From NCBI GenBank assembly GCA_963719345.1, contig CAVRCA010000004.1, forward strand, positions 186,001 to 250,000: a stretch of DNA of 64,000 bases. Direction: 5' to 3'. The position numbers and the translations under genes are program-made. Below the pieces are notes generated by a model, which saw only the letters and a list, made by a program, of their open reading frames with translations, searched no databases and was not told the origin of the DNA. This stretch comes from CAVRCA01 sp963719345. GTDB taxonomy: Bacteria; Pseudomonadota; Alphaproteobacteria; Acetobacterales; Acetobacteraceae. Position 1 is the stretch's first letter. Each line of letters starts with the position of its first letter. Shown piece after piece: positions 34,780-44,001 of this stretch.

Positions 34780-35482
34780 ACCAACAATTGTAGGACGCTG
34801 CCACTTGGGGGACGCGCCCACGCAGCGGCTACAGGAAGAGCCACTTTGGATGTTCGGTATAGCTTTACCGCTCAGTTCCTTTGCTCAAGCGCCATACTGG
34901 CCCGACGTTGTTCGGAGATCGAGCGTGTTTGCCCTGACAACCCTGACGAGCCAATCCGAACCGAACATTTGGGACTCGTGACCGCCGTCATAATGCAGTG
35001 CGCCGCCGCGTTGGAGGCTGAAAGCGCTGAATTGGTTATGCACGGCCCGGGAAGTTATCTCGGCTCAGATAGAGTAGACGCAAACAGTCGCGACTTTATC
35101 GCGCCACTCGCCGAGTTGGTTGACCGCCAGAAAACATTGTATCAATACGAGTTGATCTTGCACCGTCTGGGTAATTATAAGCCGCCACTACCCAAAGTCT
35201 ACCGGAGATCCTCGTTGGGCTACGTAATGAGCTAGTTCACTACAAATCACAGTGGGAAGCGGAAAATCGAGAGGCAGAAATTCTTCAAAACGCTTCGGCA
35301 TTTGAATTCCCGAAGCCCCCCTTCATCTCTCAGCACGCAAGCTTTTTCCACATAAGTTTCTGAGCGCAGCATGCGCGGCGTGGTCAGTTCGAACGGCTGT
35401 AGTGTTCCTCAACTCGTTCTATGAGCGATTGGGAGTTGAAAGCCAACTCCAACCGTACATGACGCACTTCCAAGGTCTGTAG
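34780..35482 (+). pseudogene. Conserved protein of unknown function, frameshifted
   Basis: The first frame gives YSFTAQFLCSSAILARRCSEIE and LVTAVIMQCAAALEAESAEL followed by MHGPGSYLG, and is lost near 35205. The next readings, RNELVHYKSQWEAENREAE, FEFPKPPFISQHASFF and HKFLSAACAAWSVRTAVVFL then NSFYERLGV, follow in other frames to a stop at 35480-35482. The pattern (an N-terminal helical region, RNxLVHYKSQW, then LSxACAxWSVR) looks like a family of about 210 residues found in mobile regions, but I cannot name it. The segment is AT-richer than its surroundings. Confidence 0.5.
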
Positions 35483-35499
35483 GAACTTTCCATAAAGCG

Positions 35500-35830
35500 A
35501 CATCGGCGGCTGCGACATGACCTTCTGTTCGGTGATCGGCAAGATTGCCTGGTCTTCCCGTCCGCACCGACGAGGAGGCGGCCACGGTAGACTGCTGAGG
35601 GTTCGCGTCCTGCTGAACGGCTGAGCGCGAACTCCGGGACGCACATCAGGGACTAACTCGACCGCTCGCGCACCCCGCACGACGGTCGCCCCGGCTTCCT
35701 CTGCCGCGGCAATGACCACGGCCTGCATTTCAGGATGACAGAAATTCAGAGATCCTGCACGTTGGGGAGAAGTCTCGACGAGGTCGCGTCGCATGATGTC
35801 GCTGAAGCCGACCGAAGGCAGCCTTGACGC
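35500..35830 (-). pseudogene. FAD-dependent monooxygenase fragment
   Basis: The minus-strand reading SVGFSDIMRRDLVETSPQRA, then NFCHPEMQAVVIAAAEEAGA and TVVRGARAVELVPDV, matches the segment before the substrate pocket of UbiH/PHBH-type flavin monooxygenases. After a frameshift, YRGRLLVGADGKTRQS gives the conserved GADG motif. Neither the N-terminal GxGxxG region nor the C-terminal half is present. It is an isolated scrap next to the LysR pseudogene. Confidence 0.6.
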
Positions 35831-35844
35831 TCAAGCCGGCGCCT

Positions 35845-36763
35845 CTACACGGCGGAGTGGATCCTGCTCATGGACTGCCGAAGCCGTGGCGCCGCGAAAT
35901 CGAGAAAGCGCCGCGTCTTGAGCGGCATCTGGCCGCGAGCGGCGTGGACGAAGTGGATCGGCTCCGGCTCCGGCTCGAATGCGTCGAGAACGATGTGGAG
36001 CGCCCCGGCTTCGACCGCTTCTACCACCTTATAGTGGAGCAGCCTTACCAGCCCGACACCGCGGATCGCCGCCTGCGCCGCGGCCTCCGCGGTCGTCACC
36101 GAAAGGCGGGGTGCGATCGAAATTTCAACGGCAGCGGCTGATCTGCCGGACTGGAAACGCCATTTCGGCGAAGGCATGGGTGTCCCAACCGTGATGCAGG
36201 GAAGTCGCTGGAGCTCTTCGGGCGTCTGCGGTACGCCTTGAGCTCCAAGCACAGTCGGAACTCGCGCAGATGACTCTCCGCATGGATCCGACCCGCGTCG
36301 CGACCGCCGCGCTGTCGGGCAGCCTTCCGATCCGCACAGCCATGTCGACATGTTCCTCGATCAAATGGACGTTGTGATCCGCCAATAGAAGACGGATGTT
36401 GATTTCGGGGAACAACGCGAGGAATTCGGCGACCACGGGCAGGACGTGTAGCCGGCCGAACAGAATGGGCGCGGTGACGACAAGCTCCCCCTTTGGCGTG
36501 GTGAACTCGCCAGCCGCCTCGCGCTCGGCATCTTCGACCTGTTCGAGGATACGCCGCGCGGCCGCCACATAGGTGATGCCGGCGTCAGTCAAGGTGAGCT
36601 TGCGCGTGCTGCGGATCAGGAGCCGCGCGCCGAGCAGCGTTTCGAGGTCAGAGATCTTCCGGCTGAGCGTCGGCACCGAGACCCGCAGCGACCGGCCGGC
36701 CGCGGACAGACTACCCTTTTCCGCCACCTCAAGCAGCATCGACATGGCTTCGAAGCGGTCCAT
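35845..36763 (-). pseudogene. LysR-family transcriptional regulator, frameshifted
   Basis: ATG 36763 starts MDRFEAMSMLLEVAEKGSLS, then AAGRSLRVSVPTLSRKISDL, a complete LysR winged helix-turn-helix, and the first part of the inducer domain (GELVVTAPILFGRLHVLPVV, HVDMAVRIGRLPDSA). Near 36265 the frame shifts; the second frame gives GVPQTPEELQRLPCITVG, AAQAAIRGVGLVRLLHYKVV and the normal end at 35845. It is divergent from the FMN-binding protein gene at 37022, the usual place for its regulator. A truncated product would keep DNA binding but lose effector response. Confidence 0.85.
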
Positions 36764-37021
36764 TCGCCTTTCCAACTTCTGGCGAGATGAATTTCACTCC
36801 TACCGTATCATGCAATCCCATGGAAAGACGACATCCTCCCCTGCGGCCGAACCAATGCGAGGTCGTGACCTGCAAGAGGTGCCCCTATGTCCCGTCTTAC
36901 CATCCCCCCGTCCACGACGACGTTCCCTCTTTTCGGTCGTCGGCGCCCCCGCAGCCGCGTGACAAAGCGGGCTGACGCTTGAAGCAGGCGTCGGCTCTTT
37001 CTGTGGTACTGGGGACCCGTC

Positions 37022-37657
37022 ATGTCCTATGGCTTCCTCGATATCGCTGTGACGCCCAGCGTCCGAGCCGCCCAGGCGGCGATGGGTGCCGACGGCCTCT
37101 GGACCGATTTCAAGGGCCAGCGCGCCTTCGACCGATTCACCGAGAACGAGGCGGCGTTCATCGCCGACCGCGACAGCTTATACGTTGCGACGGTTTCCGA
37201 GACCGGTTGGCCTTATGTCCAGCATCGGGGCGGCCCACGTGGCTTCCTGAAGCTGGTCGACGACCGCACGTTGGCCTTCGCCGATTATCGCGGCAATCTT
37301 CAGTACATCAGCGTCGGCAACCTCGCGGCGAACGATCGAGCGTGCCTATTTCTGATGGACTATGCGCGACGCGCAAGGCTGAAGGTATACGGGCATGTCG
37401 AGGCGGTCGCACTCGAAGCCGATCCTGCCCTGACCAAGCTCGTTGGCCTAGCGGGCTACGAAGCGAAGCTCGAACGGATCATCCGGCTGCGGCTTGAAGC
37501 CTTTGACTGGAACTGTCCGCAACACATCACTCCGCGGTTCACCGAGCAGGAGGTCGCCGATGCGGTCCGTCCGCTCCGGGACCGTCTTGCTCAGCTCGAA
37601 TCCGTAAACGCCGAGCTGCTCACCCGCCTTGCATCTCAAGAGCTCAGCCAAGAGTAA
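37022..37657 (+). CDS. Pyridoxamine 5'-phosphate oxidase-like FMN-binding protein
   Basis: A 211-residue split-barrel flavoprotein. ENEAAFIADRDSLYVATVSE, GWPYVQHRGGPRGFLKLVDD and LAFADYRGNLQYISVGNLAA form the FMN-binding barrel; ACLFLMDYARRARLKVYGHV follows. The C-terminal ~60 residues (HITPRFTEQEVADAVRPLRD, LAQLESVNAELLTRLASQ) form a helical, coiled-coil tail. Such proteins usually reduce or oxidise small organic substrates; the substrate is unknown. First gene of a plus-strand set with a DUF1348 protein and alpha/beta hydrolases, divergent from a LysR gene. Confidence 0.87.
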   Translation: MSYGFLDIAVTPSVRAAQAAMGADGLWTDFKGQRAFDRFTENEAAFIADRDSLYVATVSETGWPYVQHRGGPRGFLKLVDDRTLAFADYRGNLQYISVGNLAANDRACLFLMDYARRARLKVYGHVEAVALEADPALTKLVGLAGYEAKLERIIRLRLEAFDWNCPQHITPRFTEQEVADAVRPLRDRLAQLESVNAELLTRLASQELSQE

Positions 37658-38057
37658 CCAACGTCCGCCCCTGCCGCCGTTCACGCAGAAAACGGCGATC
37701 GATAAAGTGCGTCTCGCGGAAGATGGCTGGAACAGCCGCGACCCCGAGAAGGTAGCGCTCGCCTATACTGTGGGAAGCCGCTGGCGAAACCGCACCGAGT
37801 TCGTTGAGGGACGTGAAGCGATCATCGGCTTTCTCACGCGCAAATGGGACCGCGAGCTGGACTACCGACTGATCAAGGAGCTGTGGGCGTTCACTGAGAA
37901 CCGGATCGCGGTGCGCTTCGCCTACGAATGGCGCGACGACAGCGGCTATTGGTTCCGCTTCTACGGGAACGAGAACTGGGAATTCGACGAGAACGGCCTG
38001 ATGCGCCGCCGCTTTGCCTGCATCAATGACGTGCCCATTCGGGCCTTAGCGACCTAG
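37629..38057 (+). CDS. DUF1348 (NTF2/SnoaL-like) family protein
   Basis: About 142 residues. RPPLPPFTQKTAIDKVRLAE, DGWNSRDPEKVALAYTVGSR, LDYRLIKELWAFTENRIAVR and YGNENWEFDENGLMRRRFAC are the DUF1348 signature, a small NTF2-fold protein of unknown catalytic role. No ATG precedes RPPLPPF. The only in-frame start is TTG 37629, inside the end of the preceding gene, so the normal start may be mutated. The C-terminus ends INDVPIRALAT, about 10-15 residues shorter than usual, suggesting a late frameshift. Confidence 0.8.
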   Translation: MHLKSSAKSNQRPPLPPFTQKTAIDKVRLAEDGWNSRDPEKVALAYTVGSRWRNRTEFVEGREAIIGFLTRKWDRELDYRLIKELWAFTENRIAVRFAYEWRDDSGYWFRFYGNENWEFDENGLMRRRFACINDVPIRALAT

Positions 38058-38134
38058 GCTTCTAAACCACCCCGACCGCCCAACGATCACCGTTCCTGGC
38101 CGCCATTGGCGTCCAGCAACCAGGGAGTACGACC

Positions 38135-38989
38135 ATGCCTCACCCAAGCTACCGCACAGCCGACGTCGACGGGTTCGAGGTCTTCTATCGCGAGGCCGGC
38201 AACCGCTCGAAGCCGACGCTGCTGCTGTTGCATGGCTTTCCCACCTCCAGTCACATGTTCCGCGACTTGATCCCGCTGCTCGCGGACCGTTTCCACCTGG
38301 TCGCGCCGGATCTGCCTGGTTTCGGCCGATCGGCGCTGCCCTCGCGCAAGCAGTTCGCGTACAACTTCGACAATTTTGCCAAGGTCATCGGGCGCTTCAC
38401 CGAAGTGATCGGCCTCGACCGGTTCACACTCTACATCTTCGATTACGGCGCTCCCATCGGCCTCCGCGTCGCCATGGCGAACCCCGAGCGCGTGACCGCC
38501 ATCATTTCGCAGAACGGCAACGCGTATAAGGAAGGGCTCAGCGACGGCTGGAATCCGATCGAGCGCTACTGGCACGATCCGAACGACACCAACCGCCAAG
38601 CCCTGCGCGAGTTCCTGACGCCGGCTTCTATCCGCTGGCAGTACGAGCATGGCGTTTCCGACACGACGATGCTCTCTCCCGACGGCATCGCGCTCGATGC
38701 TTGGTATATGCAGCGGTCAGAGGCCGAGGAGATCCAGCTCGACCTGATGCTCGACTATGCGAGCAACGTGGCGCTCTATCCCGCCTTCCAAGAGTATTTC
38801 CGCGAGCATCAACCGAAGCTGCTGGCGATCTGGGGCAAGAATGATCCTTTCTTCCTGCCGCCAGGCGCCGAGGCCTACAAGCACGACCTCCCGAACGCCG
38901 AAGTTCGCTTCCTCGATACAGGGCACTTCGCGCTCGAGACACATGCGGCAGATATCGCCGAGGCGATTGGTGACTTCCTGAAGGTTTAA
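38135..38989 (+). CDS. Alpha/beta hydrolase (haloalkane dehalogenase/epoxide hydrolase-like)
   Basis: A 284-residue cytosolic alpha/beta hydrolase. LLLLHGFPTSSHMFRDLIPL contains the HGFP oxyanion motif. The nucleophile elbow reads YIFDYGAPIG with Asp, as in epoxide hydrolases and dehalogenases. WGKNDPFFLPPG carries the acid and LDTGHFALETHA the His. ATG 38135 lies in a leader with CAGGGAG. It is followed 53 bases later by a longer homologue with a signal peptide, so the pair probably arose by duplication. Confidence 0.9.
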   Translation: MPHPSYRTADVDGFEVFYREAGNRSKPTLLLLHGFPTSSHMFRDLIPLLADRFHLVAPDLPGFGRSALPSRKQFAYNFDNFAKVIGRFTEVIGLDRFTLYIFDYGAPIGLRVAMANPERVTAIISQNGNAYKEGLSDGWNPIERYWHDPNDTNRQALREFLTPASIRWQYEHGVSDTTMLSPDGIALDAWYMQRSEAEEIQLDLMLDYASNVALYPAFQEYFREHQPKLLAIWGKNDPFFLPPGAEAYKHDLPNAEVRFLDTGHFALETHAADIAEAIGDFLKV

Positions 38990-39042
38990 AAGTAGCCACT
39001 ACTCTGGCGCCGCGCTCCGGAGTAGACGAAGGGAGATGCGCG

Positions 39043-40131
39043 ATGGGCAAGCGTCTGCTGGCCGCCTCGGCGGCTATGATGATGGCGGCCACGGGCGCTG
39101 TTGCGGCGCAAACGTTGCCGTCCACGTCCGCCACAATCACCTATCACACGGCGTCGGTTGACGGCGTCGACGTTTTCTACCGCGAGGCGGGGGCTCCGCA
39201 CGCCCCAGTGATCCTGTTGCTGCACGGCTACCCGTCCTCGTCGCGCGAGTTCGATGGACTGATCCCGCTCCTGGCCGACCGATACCGTGTGATCGCGCCC
39301 GACTATCCCGGCTTTGGCCTCAGCGGCTCACCCCCCGCGTCACAGTTCCACTACACGTTCGACCACCTGGCCGAGGTTGTTGACCATCTCACCGACAAGC
39401 TTGGCCTGACGCGTTACGTGCTCTACCTGAACGACTATGGCGGGCCAATCGGGTTCCGGCTGGCGGTCCAACACCCCGAGCGGGTGCGCGCCATCGTCGT
39501 GCAGAACGCCGTCGCGAACGAGGCCGGCCTCGGCCCGGCGTGGGATGCGCGCAAAGCGTTCTGGAACGACCGGGCTGCACACGAAGACGCCGTGATCACG
39601 CCCTTCCTCTCGCTGGAGGGCTGCAAAACGCGCCATATCGGGTCGAGCCCCCATCCGGACCGTTATAACTCTGACGAGTGGCTGTCTGAATACGCACATC
39701 TGTCGCGACCGGGTCAGCGGCAGATACAGTCCGACCTGTTCTACGACTACCAATCGAACGTCGCGTCCTACCCGGCGTGGCAGGCCTGGATGCGGCAGAA
39801 CAAGCCGCCGATGCTGGTCGTCTGGGGCAAGTATGACCCATCCTTCGCAATGGCAGGCGCCGATGCTTATAAGCAGGACGTGCCCGACGCGGAGGTGCAT
39901 GTCTTGGACGCCGGGCACTTCGCGCTCAACGAAAAGCTGGACGAAATCGCCGCCCTGATGCGTCGGTTCCTTGCGGCACGGACCGCTCATTTGATAATGC
40001 GGCGCACTGCTCAGCTAACGGGAATGACTCAACGGCGCGAACGGCATTACCCAGCTTGCGCAGGAGATGCCGGTATCTGGCCGTTCCCGGACGGCAATCG
40101 ATCGGCGTGTCGGGCGCCGCATCCCGCCTGA
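39043..40131 (+). CDS. Exported alpha/beta hydrolase, paralogue of the preceding gene
   Basis: The N-terminal signal peptide MGKRLLAASAAMMMAATGAV (cleavage near AVAAQ) is followed by a domain like the preceding enzyme: LLLHGYPSSSREFDGLIPLL, nucleophile elbow YLNDYGGPIGFRL (Asp), acid in WGKYDPSFAM, His in LDAGHFALNEK. The family similarity ends at RRFLAAR (about residue 310). The last ~50 residues (RRTAQLTGMTQRRERHYPAC ...) look unrelated and are probably read through a rearrangement junction. It probably acts in the periplasm; the substrate is unknown. Confidence 0.85.
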   Translation: MGKRLLAASAAMMMAATGAVAAQTLPSTSATITYHTASVDGVDVFYREAGAPHAPVILLLHGYPSSSREFDGLIPLLADRYRVIAPDYPGFGLSGSPPASQFHYTFDHLAEVVDHLTDKLGLTRYVLYLNDYGGPIGFRLAVQHPERVRAIVVQNAVANEAGLGPAWDARKAFWNDRAAHEDAVITPFLSLEGCKTRHIGSSPHPDRYNSDEWLSEYAHLSRPGQRQIQSDLFYDYQSNVASYPAWQAWMRQNKPPMLVVWGKYDPSFAMAGADAYKQDVPDAEVHVLDAGHFALNEKLDEIAALMRRFLAARTAHLIMRRTAQLTGMTQRRERHYPACAGDAGIWPFPDGNRSACRAPHPA

Positions 40132-40248
40132 ACCTTCAGCGAGACAGAGTGTAGCCATGACGGTCAGAGACCGCCAACTCGCCGGCCCAGGACCTGACAG
40201 AACCACGCCCATCCTCCGCCCGACAGCTCCGCGGCTCCGCCGGGACTA

Positions 40249-41440
40249 TTACTGCAGGTGGCACTCCTTTGAGGGAGGCGGCATCCATTCGTCCGCAGCG
40301 AAGGTCTTGTCGACCACGGCCTCAAGCTTACCGTCTACACGCTCCACGTGACCGAAGAAATCCGGAAGCGTTAGTTGATGATCCTCGGCCCGGATCGTGC
40401 CTTCACCGAATTGGGGAGTATGCAGGGCCATGCCGGACATGGCTTTCGCAACATCGACAGGCTTGATGCTGTGGGCGCGCTCCACAGCCGTGAGATATGC
40501 CTGCGTCCCGATATAGCCCTGCACGGCGGGCAGGCCCGGCTCTTTGCCGGACTTCGCCCTGAAGGCATCGACGAACGCCTTGTTTTCGGCACCGGGCAGC
40601 AGCGGCGTGTAGTTGACAATCCCAGTCATGCCGATCGATAGGTCGCCGAGCGCCGCCAGGGTGGTGCTGACGATTCCCGAGGCGGCGACGACGCGAAGCT
40701 TGTCCATCAGGCCGAACTGCTTCGCCTGCTTCCAAAAATTGACGAAATCCGACCCGGAATTGGCGATCCAGACCGCCGCAGCGTTCGATGCCTTAAGCTG
40801 TGTGGTGTAGGGCGCGAAGTCCGTCGTGCCCAGCGGCGCGAAGATCGGCGTGCTCACGGCCTTGCCGGTCGCCGCTGCCGCGGCCGTGAATGCATCGCTC
40901 GAAGTCGTGGCCCCAGGCATAATCCGCGGCGAGGATCGCCCAATTCGTCTGCGGCTGATCGCGAAGCCACGGCTTGACGATGGCCAGATCCATAGCGTCC
41001 GACTGGTGCGTCCGGAACGATCTGGCGTTGCAGTCCTTGCCAGTCAGCAGGTTGGATTTGCTGAGGCTCGAAATATAGACTGCGTCGATGCGCTGGGTTT
41101 GGCCCGATATCGCCAGGCTGACTGCGGACGAAACGCCACCCAGAAGCAGATTGTAACCCTTCAGCGCGAGCGTTCCGGCCACGCGACGGCCTACGTCCGG
41201 ATTACCCTGCTCATCGGCGTATTCGACCTCTATGTGGCGCCCGTCCACGCCGCCCTTGGCGTTCGCCTCGTCGACGGCGAACTGCACGCCTTCCTTGAGC
41301 TCGCCGCCGAAATCCTGATACGGGCCGCTGAGCGACGTGGTCACGCCGATCCGCACCGGCTGCGTGTCCGCGGCCTGCCCCGACCCCTGTCCGAGCAGAG
41401 CGGCCAACGCTGCTCCGGCAAGCATGCAACGACGTTTCAC
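40249..41440 (-). pseudogene. Branched-chain-type ABC substrate-binding protein, frameshifted
   Basis: GTG 41440 starts MKRRCMLAGAALAALLGQGS, a signal peptide, then PVRIGVTTSLSGPYQDFGGE, GNPDVGRRVAGTLALKGYNL. Near 40905 one base is missing (GAGCGATGCATTC). The rest (DAFTAAAAATGKAVSTPIFA, VWIANSGSDFVNFWKQAKQF, GYIGTQAYLTAVERAHSIKP) is in another frame to 40249. Corrected length is about 395 residues. It closes the livHMGF operon, so it would be the binding protein of that importer. Confidence 0.85.
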
Positions 41441-41482
41441 TGCAGCCTTCGCCTTCTTTTGTTGCCGGTTCTTGCCGGCAGC

Positions 41483-42181
41483 CTACATCATCACCTGCCG
41501 GGCGAGATCGCTGTTGCTGGTCGACGAAACGGCGCCGGACGCGACGACGGCTCCCTTCGACAGCACGTAGTACCGGTCCGTCGTCCGGCTGACGAGCTTG
41601 AGGTTTTGCTCGATCAGCAGCAGGCCGGTTCCTTCGCTTGCGATCGCGTTCAGAGTTTCGGCCAATTCATCGACGATGACGGGCGCCAGCCCCTCGGTCG
41701 GCTCATCGAGGATCAGCAGGTCGGGGTTCGCCATCAGTGCCCGCCCGATCGCAAGCATCTGCTGCTGGCCGCCGCTCAACCTCGTCCCCAGGCTGTTTCG
41801 GCGCTCGCGCAGGACCGGGAACCGGTCGAAAACCCGCGATAGTGACCAGGAACCCGGCCGACCGGGTGCGCCTCCGAGGAGCAGATTTTCCTGCACCGTC
41901 AGGTTCGGGACGATATGCCGCCCTTGCAGCACGACGGCGATGCCGGACCGCGCGGGGGCGTAGTGCGTGAAGCCGCGAAGCGCATGGCCTCCGATGCGGA
42001 TTTCCCCGCCGCGTATCGCCGCGATGCCGAGCAGCGTGTTGACGACAGTGGTTTTCCCGACGCCGTTGCGGCCGAGCATGGCAATGCGCTCCCGCTCGCC
42101 CACGACGAAGCTCAGTGCGTGCAGAATATGAGCCTCGCCGTAGAAGGCATCGACCCTGTCGAATGCGAGTAGGGCGGTCAC
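41483..42181 (-). CDS. livF: Branched-chain-type ABC transporter ATPase LivF
   Basis: A 232-residue ATPase. GTG 42181 overlaps the livG stop (GTGA), the usual livG-livF coupling. Walker A GRNGVGKTT, Q-loop VLQGRHIVPNLTVQENLL, signature LSGGQQQMLAIGRAL, Walker B LLILDEPTEGLAP and the H-loop-position LLIEQNLKL are all present; LivF proteins normally have Q or N here rather than a strict His. It energises import with LivG. The frame is intact. Confidence 0.92.
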   Translation of the reverse strand: MTALLAFDRVDAFYGEAHILHALSFVVGERERIAMLGRNGVGKTTVVNTLLGIAAIRGGEIRIGGHALRGFTHYAPARSGIAVVLQGRHIVPNLTVQENLLLGGAPGRPGSWSLSRVFDRFPVLRERRNSLGTRLSGGQQQMLAIGRALMANPDLLILDEPTEGLAPVIVDELAETLNAIASEGTGLLLIEQNLKLVSRTTDRYYVLSKGAVVASGAVSSTSNSDLARQVMM

Positions 42182-42888
42182 GCCTCGCTGCCCAGATAAG
42201 CCGTGATGACGCGCCCATCGCGCCGGATCTCCGCCGGTGTCCCCTCGGCGAGTTTGCGGCCCAGCTGCATCACCGTGATCCGGTCGCAGACCCGGAAGAC
42301 CACTTCCATGTCGTGTTCCACGAGCAGCACGGTGACGCGCCAGCGAGTCACGAGAGAGCGGAGGTGGTCGGCCAAGCGCAGGGATTCCTGCGCTGTCAAC
42401 CCACTCGCCGGCTCGTCGAGCAGCAGCACGCTCGGGCGGCCCACGAGTGCGAGGGCAAGATCGAGGCGGCGCTGATCGCCGTAGCTCGTCATGTCCGCCG
42501 GACATCCAGCGATGTCGCCGAGCTCGAGCTCAGACATGATTTCGACAACGTCGCTGCGGGAGGCTCCGGTCTTCCGCGCGGCGACCTGGAGCTGGTCGCG
42601 TATGGTCAACGTCGGGAATACGCTCGTCCGCTGGAACGACCGGGACAGGCCGAGACTTCGGCGCTCGCCGATCGCAGCTCTCGTGATGTCCTGGCCGTTC
42701 AGCCTCACCCTCCCGTTCGAGCGGCCGCCACGGCGGCCGGACAGGATCTCGATAACGGTCGACTTGCCTGCGCCGTTCGGCCCGATGAGGCCATGGATCT
42801 CGCCCGCCGGGATACGGAGGTCGACATTGTGCACTGCAGTGAACCCCCCATATCGCCGACCCAGTCCGCAACCTTCGAGCGCGATCAT
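42178..42888 (-). CDS. livG: Branched-chain-type ABC transporter ATPase LivG
   Basis: A 236-residue ATPase. ATG 42888 overlaps the livM stop (ATGA). Walker A GPNGAGKST, Q-loop SFQRTSVFPTLTIRDQLQVA, signature YGDQRRLDLALALVG (a D replaces the usual second G-side residue, as in many LivG proteins), Walker B VLLLDEPASGLTAQE, and the H-loop His in LLVEHDMEVVFRVCD. Partner of LivF in the importer. Intact. Confidence 0.92.
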   Translation of the reverse strand: MIALEGCGLGRRYGGFTAVHNVDLRIPAGEIHGLIGPNGAGKSTVIEILSGRRGGRSNGRVRLNGQDITRAAIGERRSLGLSRSFQRTSVFPTLTIRDQLQVAARKTGASRSDVVEIMSELELGDIAGCPADMTSYGDQRRLDLALALVGRPSVLLLDEPASGLTAQESLRLADHLRSLVTRWRVTVLLVEHDMEVVFRVCDRITVMQLGRKLAEGTPAEIRRDGRVITAYLGSEA

Positions 42889-44001
42889 TGGCCGCCCCGC
42901 GCGGCACGGCCGCGCAGCCCCGCCAAGCGCATCATCGCCCGAAGCAGCAATCCGGAGAGACCGGTAGGGAATGCGACGACGACGATAATGAGGCTCGCTC
43001 CGACGATCGCGGGCCAGTGTTCGGTCGCGTCTCCGAGATAGTCTCTGAGCACGACGTATGCGATTGCACCGAGCACGGGCCCCCACGCCCGGGTAATCCC
43101 GCCAAGCAGCGCCATGATGAGGGCGATCCCGGAACTGTTCCAGTCGAGCAGGTCGGGTGAGACGAAGCCGCTGTTCAGCATCGCTAGGATGCCGGCGACG
43201 GCCGCGATAAAGGCGGATATGGCAAAGACAGAGGCTTGGTGAACGAGAGGCCGGTAGCCAAGGAACCTCGCCCTCTCCGCGTTATCTCGGATGGCCTCCG
43301 TCAGCTTCCCGAACGGAACTCCGGACGAGCAGCTCAACGCCGATCATGACGGCGAGCAGCGCCGCCCAGGAGACGAGGAACATTGAGGAGCGGTCCAGGA
43401 ACACATCTCCGGGAAGGCCGAAGAGGGCTTCGGGATTGGTTACGGTCAGCCCGTCGCTTCCACCGAAGGCGCGGACCTTTGTCGCAAGCTCGTAGAAGGC
43501 CTGACCGATGGCGAGCGTCAGCATACCCAACGCCACCCCGGAGGTCCGGCCGATCACCAAGGCCAAGAGGAACGCCAGGGCGGCCGTGGCGAGCACGCTG
43601 CCGATGACGGCGAGGCCGGGCGCCACGGCACCGGTGGTAAAGGCGATCGCGGTTGCATAGGCCGGCAGTCCGTAGAAGGCGGCGTGGCCGAAGCTTACCC
43701 ACCCGTTCTGCTTGACGAGAAATCCGACCGCGAGCGCGAAGATCGCGTAAGTCATCGCGGGAACCACAAGGCTGAGCAGCACCGGTGAGTTCGCGAAGTA
43801 GATGATCGCCCAGCCGCCCGCCCCAAGCAGAAGGACGAGGATAACGCCAAAGAATGGCATCGGCTCCCAGTGCCCCGGCAGCACGGACGCTCCACGAGCG
43901 GGCGGCTCCGGAGGCGGGCCGGACAGCGGCCCGGCAACTGCTTTGCCGGCGTTCTTCGCCACCACCGCGGCAATATCCGCGGGTGCATCTCCTCTGTTCA
44001 T
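42885..44001 (-). pseudogene. livM: Branched-chain-type ABC permease LivM, frameshifted
   Basis: ATG 44001 directly follows the livH stop. The first frame has a hydrophilic N-terminus then membrane segments (VILVLLLGAGGWAIIYFANS, AMTYAIFALAVGFLVKQNGW) and the conserved GWVSFGHAAFYGLPAYATAI, to LLVRSS near 43325. One extra base shifts the frame there. PFGKLTEAIRDNAERARFLG, the cytoplasmic EAA-like loop, and the last helices (AFIAAVAGILAMLNSGFVSP ... ) continue in the second frame to 42885. Corrected length is about 370 residues. The importer is inactive if the shift is real. Confidence 0.85.
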
